From the NCBI RefSeq assembly GCF_000515255.1, contig NZ_KI911559.1:3290693-3354692 (forward strand): 64,000 nt of DNA, given 5' to 3'. This DNA comes from Rhodovibrio salinarum DSM 9154. Lineage in GTDB: Bacteria; Pseudomonadota; Alphaproteobacteria; Kiloniellales; Rhodovibrionaceae. Positions 1 to 10,990 of this stretch are shown in pieces. The notes beneath the pieces are model-generated. The model made no database searches, had not been told where the DNA came from, and saw only the letters and a program-made list of their open reading frames with translations. The translations under genes were made by a program, and so were the position numbers. Positions within the stretch are counted from its first letter, which is position 1, and every line of letters starts with the position of its first letter.

Positions 1-1
1 G

Positions 2-1063
2 GACGCCGAACGACTGCTCACGGCCGTCTCCGAACTGGTCGAGCAGTGGGACACGCAGGAGCTGCTATCCCCCTCGCCCAGCCCGGGCGCTGAGCAGCCA
101 CGGCCGGAGGGCGCGTTCGCCTTTCCGGGCAAGCTGAAACCGATCCCCGACGGCGACCAGACCTGGGCCTTGGCCGATGCCGGGCATCACCAGATCGTTG
201 TGCTGGACGACCAGGGCCATGAGCTGCGCCGTTTCGGGACCGGACAGCCCGGCTTTGCCGACGGCGACGCGAACCGGGCCGCCTTCAACCTGCCCCAGGG
301 CCTGTGCGCCGACGCGCAGTTCATCTACGTCGCCGATACCGGCAACCATGCGATCCGCCGGATCGAACTGGAGAGCGGCAAAACGATTACCCTCGCCGGC
401 ACGGGCGAGCGGGGCATGGTGGTCGACGACGACGAGCCGTCACTAGCCGCCGCTCTGGCCTCGCCTTGGGACATCGAGGCCGATGGCGACATCCTCTACA
501 TCGCCAACGCCGGCACACATCAGCTGTTGCGCCTGGACGTCGAGGCACGCGTGCTACGGCCACTGGCTGGCAACGGCGGCGAGGACATCGTCGACGGCGA
601 CGCGCTGGACGCCCAACTCGCCCAGCCGAGCGGCCTCGCGCTCGACCGCCGGCAGCAGCTGCTCTACTTCGCGGATTCCGAGACCTCCAGCGTGCGCGTA
701 CTGGCACTCGGCAACCGCGAGGTCGTGACCCTGGTCGGCGAAGGACTGTTCGACTACGGCTGGGACAACGGCCCGTTCACGATGGCCAAGCTGCAGCACC
801 CGATGGGCGTGGCGCTGGCGAGCGGCGAGGTACTGGTCGCCGATAGCTACAACCAGAAGGCGCGCGTCCTCGATCTCGCGGCCAAGCGGGTCACCGATCT
901 GGACGACGGCTTTGACTGCGCCGACGACGCCTGCATCCCACCGGCCGAGCCCGCCGGCATCTGGGCCGATGGCCCGGACCGCGTGCTGCTGTCCGATACC
1001 AACAACCACCGCATCCTGGAATACCTGCGCACCGAACGCCTGTACCGAACCTGGGCGGGATGA
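2..1063 (+). CDS. NHL-repeat protein, 5' end outside window (NHLRC2-like C-terminal part)
   Basis: The frame is open from the first bases of the window, so the start lies upstream; 353 residues are visible. From about residue 40 the protein shows successive beta-propeller blades with NHL-type motifs: a phrase FPGKL, then ADAGHHQI, FNLPQGL, VADTGNHAIR, IANAGTHQL, QPSGLAL, QHPMGVAL, VADSYNQK and SDTNNHRI. The order and spacing resemble the propeller of NHLRC2-type proteins, in which a thioredoxin-like domain precedes the propeller; that domain would be in the missing part, so this is an inference. Substrate and partner are unknown. A TauE/SafE permease follows 84 bases downstream on the same strand. 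The family call is secure for the NHL part, the thioredoxin part is not visible. Confidence 0.8.
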   Translation, partial: DAERLLTAVSELVEQWDTQELLSPSPSPGAEQPRPEGAFAFPGKLKPIPDGDQTWALADAGHHQIVVLDDQGHELRRFGTGQPGFADGDANRAAFNLPQGLCADAQFIYVADTGNHAIRRIELESGKTITLAGTGERGMVVDDDEPSLAAALASPWDIEADGDILYIANAGTHQLLRLDVEARVLRPLAGNGGEDIVDGDALDAQLAQPSGLALDRRQQLLYFADSETSSVRVLALGNREVVTLVGEGLFDYGWDNGPFTMAKLQHPMGVALASGEVLVADSYNQKARVLDLAAKRVTDLDDGFDCADDACIPPAEPAGIWADGPDRVLLSDTNNHRILEYLRTERLYRTWAG

Positions 1064-1147
1064 TCGGCCGGGATAACCGGGCGTAGCCCCGTACCAATCC
1101 CGGAACCGAGCTATCCCCAGGCGCGCGGGCATGCTATCGCGCGCGCC

Positions 1148-1882
1148 ATGTTGAACGGGTTGATCGACTCCGCCTTCCCGATCGCCGCTGCGATGGCGAT
1201 CGTCGCGGGCCTCGTGCGCGGTTTTGCCGGCTTCGGTTCGGCGATGCTGCTGGTGCCCTCGCTCTCGGCGCTGTACGGACCACAGGTGGCGATCCCGATG
1301 CTGGGGGTCATGGAACTGGCGGTCGGCGGGCAGTTGCTACCGAAAGCCGCCAAAAGCGCGGAGCCGCATACCGTCGGCTACCTGTCGGCTGGCGCGCTGC
1401 TGGGCATCCCGCTGGGCGCCGTGCTGCTGGTGCTGGTCCCGGCGGAACCGATGCGCTGGGCGATCTCCACGTTGATCCTGGTCGCGGTGGGGCTGCTGGT
1501 GTTCGGCGTCGGGCGCAAGGGGCCGGCGCGACGCAACGGCACCGTACTGACCGGCGGACTATCGGGCCTAACCGCCGGAGCGACTGGCATGGGTGGGCCG
1601 CCCGTGGTGATCTACTTCCTGGCCGGCACCGATGCCGCCGCGTCGATCCGGGCGACCCTGATCTGTTTCTTCCTGTTCACCACCGTCTGGCAAGGCACGG
1701 TCTATATCGCCAACGACCTGCTGACCTGGGAGATCGCGGCCAGGGGCGCCCTGCTCTATCCCGGCTTCGCGCTCGGCGCGGTGGCCGGATCGCGACTGTT
1801 CACCGGCTCCAAGGAACAGACCTACCGCCGGGTCGCCCTGGTCCTGGTCGCGGCAGTCGCCGTGGTCAGCGTGCTGGTCTAA
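1148..1882 (+). CDS. TauE/SafE family permease (sulfite exporter-like)
   Basis: This 244-residue, strongly hydrophobic protein has about seven to eight predicted membrane segments. The N-terminal segment contains the family signature region AGLVRGFAGFGSAM, and the second half repeats it as GLTAGATGMGGPPVVIY, the paired repeat expected of TauE/SafE (DUF81) permeases. Members are inner-membrane transporters linked to export of sulfite, sulfoacetate or other organic anions, but the substrate cannot be read from the sequence. It stands alone between an NHL-repeat protein and an MFS transporter, with no sulfur-metabolism genes nearby, so a specific role is not supported. The ATG start has no strong Shine-Dalgarno sequence, but length fits the family. 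Confidence 0.85.
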   Translation: MLNGLIDSAFPIAAAMAIVAGLVRGFAGFGSAMLLVPSLSALYGPQVAIPMLGVMELAVGGQLLPKAAKSAEPHTVGYLSAGALLGIPLGAVLLVLVPAEPMRWAISTLILVAVGLLVFGVGRKGPARRNGTVLTGGLSGLTAGATGMGGPPVVIYFLAGTDAAASIRATLICFFLFTTVWQGTVYIANDLLTWEIAARGALLYPGFALGAVAGSRLFTGSKEQTYRRVALVLVAAVAVVSVLV

Positions 1883-1967
1883 CGAGTCCCCCACAGGACG
1901 TGACACCCGGCCGACAGATCGGTTAGAGGGGCGAGCTTGCATCTCACCCGGTCCGTTAGCCAAAGGC

Positions 1968-3254
1968 ATGCACAACAACCCTTACCTGTCCGTCGTAAGC
2001 GTCATCCTGGCCACCGCGCTGACCGCGCTTGGCAACGGCATGATGGCCACTTTCGTGCCGGTGCGCCTGAACGCCGAAGGCGTCGGCCAGGATCAGGTCG
2101 GCATGGTGGTGACGGCCTATGCCGTCGGCATGCTACTGGGCTGCGTCTATTCCGGCCGCTTCATCCGGCGGGTTGGGCACATCCGGGCGTTCACGGCGTT
2201 TGCCGCGATCGGCACGATCACCGCGCTGCTGATGCCGACCTACATTGGCGCGTTCAGTTGGACGCTGTTCCGCGTGGCCAGCGGCTTCTGCACCACCGCG
2301 ATGTTTATGACCGCGCAGTCCTGGCTGAACGAGGTCACCTGGTCGGAGCGGCGCGGGCGGATCATGTCGCTGTTCTACCTCAGCTACACGGTCGCGCTCG
2401 GCCTGGGCGCGCTGATCATGAACCGGGTGGATGCCGGCTCCTCGGTGCCGCTGATGATCCTGGCCGGCCTGTACGCCGCCGCGGTGGTGCCGGTCGCGCT
2501 CACCCGGCTGGAGACGCCGCCCCCGCCCGAGCGGATCTCGGTCAAGCTGGTCGAGGTCTACCGCGTCTCCCCAGTCGGGCTGGTCGGCGCCTACGTCTCC
2601 GGCTCGCTTGGCATGACCATGCTGGGCGTGGGGCCGATGTACGGCAACGCGATCGGCTTGGACGGCCAGGACATCGCGCTCGCCATGGCGGCGCTGCAGC
2701 TCGGCAACCTCGCCATCCAATGGCCGCTCGGCTGGCTGTCCGACCGCACCGACCGGCGTCTGGTGATCGCCGGCGCCACGGCCGCGATCGTGCTGGTCTC
2801 CGCCGTGTTGCTGTCCGCGGGCTCGGCGGTGACGCTGCTCGCCCTGATCGGCCTGTTCGCCGTCTGGGGCGGTCTGGCGGAGAGCATCTACGCCGTCTCC
2901 ACCGCCCACGCCAACGACCGCACGCAGGCCGGCGATTACGTCGTCGTCTCCTCGACCATCCTGGTGACCTGGGCGACCGGCAGCACCGTGGGGCCGATCG
3001 TGGCCACCGCGATGCTGCGTGCCTTCGGGCCGGACGGGCTGTGGCTGTTCTTCGTCGCGGTCGGCGCGGTGTTCGCCTTCTTCGTCGTCTGGCGCGCGCT
3101 TAAGCGCGAGCAGCCGGACGAGAGCCTGCAGGAAAGCTTCCACGCGCTGCCCGCCTCGCCGCGCCCGCCCGAGTGGTCGCCGAGCGAGCGGGCGGAGGTC
3201 GAAGCGGGTTCGGACGCCTACGACGTCATGGAAGGCGCGCAGGATCGAGGGTGA
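1968..3254 (+). CDS. MFS transporter (YcaD-like)
   Basis: This 428-residue protein has about twelve hydrophobic segments in two six-helix halves. Motif A of the major facilitator superfamily is seen after helix 2 (GRFIRRVGHIRAF) and again in the second half (GWLSDRTDRRL). The N-terminus MHNNPYLSVVSVILATALTA and the absence of drug-efflux motif C resemble the YcaD / uncharacterised MFS group. It is an inner-membrane secondary transporter of unknown substrate. After the last helix there is a charged cytoplasmic tail of about 55 residues with no recognised domain. It converges on the 5-oxoprolinase-type gene; a long inverted repeat lies between the two stops. Confidence 0.85.
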   Translation: MHNNPYLSVVSVILATALTALGNGMMATFVPVRLNAEGVGQDQVGMVVTAYAVGMLLGCVYSGRFIRRVGHIRAFTAFAAIGTITALLMPTYIGAFSWTLFRVASGFCTTAMFMTAQSWLNEVTWSERRGRIMSLFYLSYTVALGLGALIMNRVDAGSSVPLMILAGLYAAAVVPVALTRLETPPPPERISVKLVEVYRVSPVGLVGAYVSGSLGMTMLGVGPMYGNAIGLDGQDIALAMAALQLGNLAIQWPLGWLSDRTDRRLVIAGATAAIVLVSAVLLSAGSAVTLLALIGLFAVWGGLAESIYAVSTAHANDRTQAGDYVVVSSTILVTWATGSTVGPIVATAMLRAFGPDGLWLFFVAVGAVFAFFVVWRALKREQPDESLQESFHALPASPRPPEWSPSERAEVEAGSDAYDVMEGAQDRG

Positions 3255-3265
3255 GCCGAAGGATT

Positions 3266-3373
3266 CACCACCAAGACACGAAGGCACCAAGACGACGTGC
3301 CGCCGGATGTCTCTGCGCCTCTGTGGTTCGCCCTTGTTTTGGCCCGCTTGGTGACTTGGTGTCTTGGTGGTGA
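3266..3373. repeat. Imperfect long inverted repeat between convergent genes
   Basis: The left arm (3266-3291) begins CACCACCAAGACAC and the right arm (3348-3373) ends GTGTCTTGGTGGTG; the arms match at 24 of 26 positions when one is reverse-complemented. The 56-base centre holds a second short motif, TCTCTGCGCCTCTGTGGTT. The element fills almost all of the space between the MFS stop (3254) and the opposing stop (3380). Sequences of this look occur as dispersed intergenic repeats in many unrelated genomes. It may fold into a long hairpin and act as a bidirectional transcription barrier, although there is no T-run. Confidence 0.75.
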
Positions 3374-3379
3374 GCTACC

Positions 3380-6300
3380 TCACGTCTTCCCGTAACCGCC
3401 ACCCCCAGGCGTTTCGATCACGAACACGTCGCCTTCGGCCATTTCCACGCGGTCGGTGCCGGACAAGTCCTCGACCGCGCCGTCCTTGCGCTCGACCCAG
3501 TTGCGCCCCAGTGCGCCCGGTTCGCCGCCGTCCAGGCCGAAGGGGGCCACCTTGCGGTGGTTGGACAGGATCGCGGCCGTCATCGCCTCGCGGAACTGTA
3601 GCCGGCGGTGGGTGCCGTCGCCGCCCACGTGCTTGCCCTTGCCGCCGGAGCCACGGCGGATGTGGAAATCTTCCAGCAGCACCGGGAAGCGCCACTCCAG
3701 CACCTCCGGATCGGTCAGGCGGGAGTTGGTCATGTGGGTGTGCACCGCGCTGGTGCCGTCGAAGTCCGGACCGGCGCCGGAACCGCCGCAGATCGTCTCG
3801 TAGTACTGATAGCGATCGTTGCCGAAGGTGAAGTTGTTCATCGTCCCCTGTGCGGCCGCCATCACGCCGGTGGCGCCATAGAGCGTGTCGGTGATGGTCT
3901 GACTGACCTCGACGTTGCCGGCAACGACCGCCCCCGGGTACTTGGGATTCAGCATCGAGCCCTCGGGGATCACGATCTCCAGCGGCTTGAGGCACCCCTC
4001 GTTCATCGGGATGTCGTCGGCGACCAGCGTGCGGAAGACGTAGAGCACGGCCGCGCGCGCCACCGCCTTGGGCGCGTTGAAGTTGTCCGGCCGCTGTGCG
4101 CTGGTCCGCGAAAAGTCGATCTTGGCCGTTCGGGCTTTCTTATCGATCGTGACGTCGACCGAGACTTCGGAGCCGTTGTCGAGCGGATAGGTGAAGGACC
4201 CGTCCTTCAGCGCGTCCAGCACGCGGCGAACCTGCTCCTCGGCGTTGTCCTGCACATGGCCCATGTAGGCGTGCACGACTTCCAGGCCGAAGGTCTCGAC
4301 CATCCGGCCAATCTCGCGCACGCCCTTCTCGTTGGCGGCGATCTGGGCCTGCAGGTCGCCGATATTCTGGGTGACGTTGCGCACGGGATAGTCGCCGCTT
4401 TCCAGCAGCTCACGCAGCGCCTGCTCCCGGAACTCGCCCTGGTCGACCAGCTTGAAGTTGTCGATCAGCACGCCCTCTTCCTCCACGCGGGTGGAGTTAG
4501 GCGGCATCGAGCCCGGCGTGATCCCGCCGACGTCGGCGTGGTGGCCGCGACTGGCGACGTAGAACAGGATCGTCTCGCCGGCCTGGTCGAACACCGGGGT
4601 GATCACCGTGATGTCCGGCAGGTGCGTGCCCCCGTTGTAGGGGTCGTTCAGCATGTAGACGTCGCCCTTGCGCAGCTTACCCGCGTTCTCGCGGATCACG
4701 GTGCGCACGCTCTCCCCCATCGAGCCGAGGTGGACCGGCATGTGCGGGGCATTGGCGACCAGGTTGCCCTCGGGATCGAACACCGCGCAGGAAAAGTCGA
4801 GGCGCTCCTTGATGTTCACCGAATAGGCGGTGTTCTCCAGCGTCGAGCCCATCTGCTCGGCAACCGACATGAAGAGGTTGTTGAACACCTCCAGCATTAC
4901 GGGATCGACTTGCGTGCCCACCGCGTGCTCGCGGCTCTTGGCCTCCACCCGGTTGAGCACGAGGTGGTTGCGCTCGGTCAGTTCGGCGCGCCAGCCGGGC
5001 TCGATCGTGGTGGTCGAATTCGGCTCGATCACGATCGCGGGTCCATCGATCGTCTCGCCCGGCAGCAGGTCGGCGCGGTCATAGACCGGTGTGTCGTGCC
5101 ACTGGCCATGGGTGTAGAGGCGGACCGTCTCGACAGGCGCCAGCGGCTCGACCGACTTGTCAGGCGTCACCACCGGGTCCTCGGCCTGATCGGTATGGCC
5201 GATCACTTCCGTCGAAACAGCCTCCACGATCAAAGGCTTGTCGGGCAGGACGAAGCCGAAGCGCTGCTTGTGCGCGGCCTCGAAGCGCGCGACCAGCTCG
5301 TCGTGACGGCCATAGTCGACCACCAGCGCGCTGTCGGTGCCGTCGTAGCGCAGATGCACCCGGCGCACCGTCTCGACCCGGTTCTCGGCCACGCCCTGGC
5401 GCTGCATTTCCTGCCGCCCGTCGGCGCCGATCTCCTCCAGCGTCGCCTCGACCTCCGGCAGCACGTCGGCGGAAAAGCCTTTCTCTACCGCCTGTTCGCG
5501 CATTACCCGCAGGTCCGCCAGGCCCATGCCATAGGCCGACAGCACGCCGGCAAAGGGGTGCAGGAAAATCCGCGTCATCCCCAGCGTGTCGGCGATATCG
5601 CAGGCATGCTGTCCGCCCGCGCCGCCGAAGCAGTTCAGGGTATAGCCGGTGACGTCGTGGCCCTGTTGAATCGAGATCTTCTTGATCGCGTTGGCCATGT
5701 TTTCCACCGCGATCCGCCGGAAGCCGTCGGCGACCTCCTCCGGCGCGCGCTTGTCGCCGGTTTCGCGCGAGATCCGTTCGGCCAGTTCCCGGAACTGCGT
5801 CTGCACCGCGTCGCCATCCAGCGGCTGGTCGGCGTTCGGGCCGAACACCTTGGGGAAGAAGGCCGGCTGGATGCGCCCCAGCATCAGATTGGCATCCGTC
5901 ACCGTCAGTGGCCCGCCCCGGCGATAGCAGGCCGGGCCAGGGTTGGCGCCCGCGCTGTCCGGGCCAACGCGGTAGCGGGTGCCGTCGAACTGCAGGATCG
6001 AGCCGCCGCCGGCGGCCACCGTGTGGATCTGCATCATCGGCGCGCGCATACGCACGCCCGCGACCTGCGTCTCGAACGCGCGTTCGTAGGCACCGTCGTA
6101 GTGCGCCACGTCGGTCGAAGTGCCGCCCATGTCGAAGGAGATCAGCTTGTCGATCCCCGCCATCGCGGCGGTGCGCGCCGCGCCGACGATGCCGCCGGCC
6201 GGACCGGACAGGATCGCGTCCTTGCCCTGGAAGAAGTGCGCGTCGGTAAGGCCGCCGTTCGACTGCATGAACATCAGCTGCACGTCGCCCAGCTCGCCCG

Positions 6301-7039
6301 CGACCTTGTCGACGTAGCGGCGCAGGATCGGCGACAGGTAGGCGTCGACCACCGTGGTGTCGCCCCGGCTGACCAGCTTCATCAGCGGGCTCACCTGGTG
6401 GGAGGTCGACACCTGGGTAAAGCCGATCTCCCGGGCGATTTCGGCCACGGTGCGCTCGTGCTCGGGGTAGCGGTAGCCGTGCAGGCAGGCGACCGCGAGC
6501 GCCCGGATGCCTTTGTCATAGACCGCCTGCAGGTCGCGCCGGATCGCGTCCGAATCGGGCGCCTTCAGCTCCTCGCCTTCGGCGGTGACGCGCGCGTCAA
6601 TCTCCACGACCTCGCCGTACAGCAGTTCCGGCAAGTCGATCCGCATGGTGAACAGCTGCGGGCGGTTCTGATAGGCGATCCGCAACTGATCGCGGAATCC
6701 CTTGGTGATCGCCAGCGCCGTCGCCTCGCCCTTGCGCTCCAAAAGCGCGTTGGTGGCGACGGTCGTGCCCATCTTGACCGCCTCGATCTGATCGGCGGGG
6801 ATCGCCTCGCCGGCTTTGAGGCCGAGGAAGTCGCGCACGCCCTGTAGCGCGGCATCGTCGTACTGTTCCGGGTTGTCGGACAGCAGCTTGTGGGTCTTCA
6901 GATCGCCGGCGGGCGTGCGCGCCACCACATCGGTGAAGGTGCCGCCGCGATCGACCCAGAACTGCCAGCGGCCCCCGGCCGCACTGCGCTCACTCTCCTG
7001 CCCCGGCAGGGTGCCGGCACGCTCGCTGCGCGAGGCCAT
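3380..7039 (-). CDS. 5-oxoprolinase-type hydantoinase, HyuA-HyuB fusion
   Basis: This 1219-residue protein fuses the two hydantoinase/oxoprolinase halves. The N-terminal part (about residues 20-680) is HyuA-like: [14 protein letters not shown] near the start, a second phosphate-binding-type loop [12 protein letters not shown] and the glycine-rich [14 protein letters not shown]. The second half (about 710-1215) is HyuB-like: [33 protein letters not shown] and [15 protein letters not shown]. Full-length fusions of about 1200-1290 residues are typical of ATP-dependent 5-oxoprolinase, which opens 5-oxo-L-proline to glutamate, but N-methylhydantoinases and acetophenone carboxylases share the fold, so the substrate is inferred. 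ATG at 7039 is chosen because AGGGAGA lies 8 bases upstream; a GTG at 7045 would be only 2 bases from it. A GNAT gene lies upstream on the same strand. Confidence 0.88.
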   Translation of the reverse strand: MASRSERAGTLPGQESERSAAGGRWQFWVDRGGTFTDVVARTPAGDLKTHKLLSDNPEQYDDAALQGVRDFLGLKAGEAIPADQIEAVKMGTTVATNALLERKGEATALAITKGFRDQLRIAYQNRPQLFTMRIDLPELLYGEVVEIDARVTAEGEELKAPDSDAIRRDLQAVYDKGIRALAVACLHGYRYPEHERTVAEIAREIGFTQVSTSHQVSPLMKLVSRGDTTVVDAYLSPILRRYVDKVAGELGDVQLMFMQSNGGLTDAHFFQGKDAILSGPAGGIVGAARTAAMAGIDKLISFDMGGTSTDVAHYDGAYERAFETQVAGVRMRAPMMQIHTVAAGGGSILQFDGTRYRVGPDSAGANPGPACYRRGGPLTVTDANLMLGRIQPAFFPKVFGPNADQPLDGDAVQTQFRELAERISRETGDKRAPEEVADGFRRIAVENMANAIKKISIQQGHDVTGYTLNCFGGAGGQHACDIADTLGMTRIFLHPFAGVLSAYGMGLADLRVMREQAVEKGFSADVLPEVEATLEEIGADGRQEMQRQGVAENRVETVRRVHLRYDGTDSALVVDYGRHDELVARFEAAHKQRFGFVLPDKPLIVEAVSTEVIGHTDQAEDPVVTPDKSVEPLAPVETVRLYTHGQWHDTPVYDRADLLPGETIDGPAIVIEPNSTTTIEPGWRAELTERNHLVLNRVEAKSREHAVGTQVDPVMLEVFNNLFMSVAEQMGSTLENTAYSVNIKERLDFSCAVFDPEGNLVANAPHMPVHLGSMGESVRTVIRENAGKLRKGDVYMLNDPYNGGTHLPDITVITPVFDQAGETILFYVASRGHHADVGGITPGSMPPNSTRVEEEGVLIDNFKLVDQGEFREQALRELLESGDYPVRNVTQNIGDLQAQIAANEKGVREIGRMVETFGLEVVHAYMGHVQDNAEEQVRRVLDALKDGSFTYPLDNGSEVSVDVTIDKKARTAKIDFSRTSAQRPDNFNAPKAVARAAVLYVFRTLVADDIPMNEGCLKPLEIVIPEGSMLNPKYPGAVVAGNVEVSQTITDTLYGATGVMAAAQGTMNNFTFGNDRYQYYETICGGSGAGPDFDGTSAVHTHMTNSRLTDPEVLEWRFPVLLEDFHIRRGSGGKGKHVGGDGTHRRLQFREAMTAAILSNHRKVAPFGLDGGEPGALGRNWVERKDGAVEDLSGTDRVEMAEGDVFVIETPGGGGYGKT

Positions 7040-7120
7040 GCGCACGATCTCCCTGGAAAACGCCTGAAAAGGTGGCGCTTAAGGGAGCAAGCTTTGCCGG
7101 CGCGGTCAACGGCGACCGGC

Positions 7121-7684
7121 TCAGCCGGTGCCGATCGGGCGCGCATCGAGCGGGGTCCACTGGTCGAAGGCGGCCCCGAGAAAGCCGCCACCATGGATCG
7201 CGTGCTCCTGGGCCACGGACCAGGCGCTCGGATGCGGCAGGTCGATCGCCAGCTCGGTTTCCTGGCCGTGCGATAGCACGTAGCCGCCCAGCTTCCGGGC
7301 AATCCGCTGCATCGGCACGTTGTCGGCGACGCACATCACGATCACCTGACGCATGTGCCGGTTGGTGGCGATCGTGAACGCCCGACGGGTCAATTCGGTA
7401 CCCAGGCCCTGGCCGCGCCACGACGGCTCGACGGACAAACCGAGTTCGCCGATCTTGCCGGAAGCCCCGGCGGGCACGACCTCCGCCACGCCGCGCACGG
7501 CGCCGCCATCGATCCGCCCGAGCAGGATCGTGTCGGCGAAATCCAAGTGCTCTGCGTGATCCGCAGCGGCCTCGGGCGTGATCGGGTAACCGAAGCGTCG
7601 ACGCCGGGATTCCGGGTCGAGCCGGGCGAGGTGCGCACGGATCGCGGGCCGGTCAGCGGGGGTGAGTTTACGAATGTAGGGCAT
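7121..7684 (-). CDS. GNAT family N-acetyltransferase
   Basis: This 187-residue protein has a GNAT core. After an N-terminal strand IRKLTPADRPAI and the phrase RFGYPI, it shows the strand GELGLSVEPSWRGQGLGTEL, in which the RGQGLG segment is the acetyl-CoA pyrophosphate-binding loop of motif A, followed by the helix TRRAFTIATNRHMRQVIVM and the later NVPMQRIARKLGG segment of motif B. The acceptor substrate is unknown. It is separated by 81 bases from the 5-oxoprolinase-type gene downstream and could be cotranscribed with it. The region upstream is a divergent spacer shared with the DjlA-like gene. Confidence 0.85.
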   Translation of the reverse strand: MPYIRKLTPADRPAIRAHLARLDPESRRRRFGYPITPEAAADHAEHLDFADTILLGRIDGGAVRGVAEVVPAGASGKIGELGLSVEPSWRGQGLGTELTRRAFTIATNRHMRQVIVMCVADNVPMQRIARKLGGYVLSHGQETELAIDLPHPSAWSVAQEHAIHGGGFLGAAFDQWTPLDARPIGTG

Positions 7685-7841
7685 GGTTGAGACGATGCTT
7701 CCGTCAGGGTGTTTGCCGATCGCCGCGTGGCTTACGCGGCCGGCCGCCCCTCACGCACTCAGCGTCCCTCCCCAGGAACGGTGTCGGCGGATGGCGACTC
7801 CAGGCCCATCCGCGTCCGTGTCAGCTTAAATGTAGGACTTA

Positions 7842-7856
7842 TTGTGCGCTGCACAA
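7842..7856. promoter_or_regulatory. Perfect 6-3-6 dyad in divergent spacer (possible operator)
   Basis: TTGTGCGCTGCACAA is a perfect inverted repeat (TTGTGC, 3-base spacer, GCACAA). It sits in the 317-base divergent spacer (7685-8001) between the GNAT gene and the DjlA-like gene, about 145 bases upstream of the latter, in a locally AT-richer patch (CTTAAATGTAGGACTTATTG just before it). The TGC-N3-GCA core resembles sites described for polyhydroxybutyrate regulators of the PhaR/PhbF type, but the flanks do not match fully, so the regulator is unknown. Nothing else was recognised in this spacer. Confidence 0.4.
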
Positions 7857-8001
7857 GTGAGCATCCTGTTAACGTGCCATGCGCGGAGCGGTCAGCGGTC
7901 TTGCCCGCCCTTGTCCGGGCGTGGAATATGGCCGCACAAGGACTTGCGCGCCGGAGTCACCTGGCGGCGCAGTTGAACCTCGACGGCATGGGCATTGCAG
8001 C

Positions 8002-8796
8002 ATGAGTATCTGGGGCAAGATCGTAGGCGGCACCGCAGGCTTCGCGGTGGGCGGGCCGCTGGGCGCCATCCTGGGCGGCCTGGCGGGGCATGCCGTCGAC
8101 CGGATGCGGGACTCCACCCGCGAACTGACCGACCAGGACACAGATCCGCAGCGTCAGGCCGGCGAGCAGCCGGAAGCCGACCAACACGCCGACGACAACA
8201 CCAAGAAGATCGCCTTCACCATTGGTGTAATCGTGCTGGGCGCCAAGATGGCCAAGGCCGACGGCGTGGTCACCAAGGACGAAATCCAGGCCTTCCGGCA
8301 GGTCTTCCAGGTGCCGCCGGAGGAGGTCAACAACGTTGGCAAGGTGTTCAACCAGGCCCGGCGCGACTCCCGCGGGTTCGAGCCGTACGCCAAGCAGCTC
8401 GGGCGGATGTTCAAGGACAACCCGATGGTGCTGGAGGAGGTCCTGGACGGCCTGTTCCACATCGCCCGCGCCGACGGCCAGATCGCCCAGGCGGAACTGG
8501 AGTATCTGGAACAGGTCGCGTTCACCTTCGGGTTGGATCAGGAAAGCTGGGAGCGCATCCGCGCGGCCAACGCCGAGGGCGACGGCCACGATCCCTACGA
8601 GATTCTGGGCGTCTCCCGCGAGGCCAGCGACGACGAGATCAAGAGCGCCTACCGCCGGCTGGTCCGGGAGAACCACCCGGACACCCTGGTCAGCCAGGGC
8701 ATGCCCCAGGAATTCATCGACATGGCGAACGAGAAGGTCGCCGCGATCAACGGCGCCTACGAGCAGATTCGCAAGCAGCGCGGCTTGCGGCGCTAG
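8002..8796 (+). CDS. djlA: DjlA-like co-chaperone (TerB domain plus J domain)
   Basis: This 264-residue protein starts with a glycine/alanine-rich hydrophobic stretch (GKIVGGTAGFAVGGPLGAIL), like the membrane-associated N-terminus of DjlA. A TerB-like helical domain follows (about residues 70-185; acidic residues in AKADGVVTKDEIQAFR and ARADGQIAQAELEYL), then a C-terminal J domain (about 197-264) with the HPD tripeptide at 225-227. HPD stimulates DnaK ATP hydrolysis, so the protein is expected to recruit DnaK. The ATG at 8002 is chosen because the protein then begins with the family's MSIWGKI-type start; the longer frame back to 7879 adds unrelated residues. It lies 137 bases before uup. Confidence 0.85.
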   Translation: MSIWGKIVGGTAGFAVGGPLGAILGGLAGHAVDRMRDSTRELTDQDTDPQRQAGEQPEADQHADDNTKKIAFTIGVIVLGAKMAKADGVVTKDEIQAFRQVFQVPPEEVNNVGKVFNQARRDSRGFEPYAKQLGRMFKDNPMVLEEVLDGLFHIARADGQIAQAELEYLEQVAFTFGLDQESWERIRAANAEGDGHDPYEILGVSREASDDEIKSAYRRLVRENHPDTLVSQGMPQEFIDMANEKVAAINGAYEQIRKQRGLRR

Positions 8797-8933
8797 GCGA
8801 CGGTAGATCGTCCGGAGCACTGTTGGACGCCCCCCGGCCCGATCCGCTATAAGACGCGGCGCTCAATGCCCTCTCCCCCGACATGGAGGAGACGGGGAGC
8901 GTTCGTGCCACTCATCCCCAAGAGCTCCGCTGC

Positions 8934-10804
<1,871 letters not shown>

Positions 10805-10805
<1 letters not shown>

Positions 10806-10830
10806 TCCTAGATCGCCGACGTTCTAGGAC
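10805..10830. other. Short perfect hairpin just after uup
   Basis: GTCCTAGA (10805-10812) and TCTAGGAC (10823-10830) form an 8-bp perfect stem with a 10-base loop, beginning at the last base of the uup stop codon. It is followed by CTTTG and no real T-run. It could be a weak terminator or a 3' mRNA-stabilising hairpin. Confidence 0.35.
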
Positions 10831-10990
10831 CTTTGCGCCCAACGCATCTCAGAATCGCCCGTGTCGGTTTCCGGGTACCCGCCGGTGTGGGTTAGATATC
10901 GACTAGCCCTTCCCGTGTCGCGCGCCCTGCCAGCGGCAATAACGCTAATCCTCGACCACGCGCTACCGTCATTTAACCTCTGGATCCTTC

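Noticed and set aside
3608-6847. A 1079-codon open frame on the + strand opposite the 5-oxoprolinase gene
   Set aside because: Its translation is His/Arg/Val/Asp-rich with no family motifs, and it mirrors codon bias of the true gene on the other strand. Similar long antisense frames opposite ftsI (15597-17741), ftsA-ftsZ (30496-32652) and cobT (39738-41723) are rejected for the same reason.
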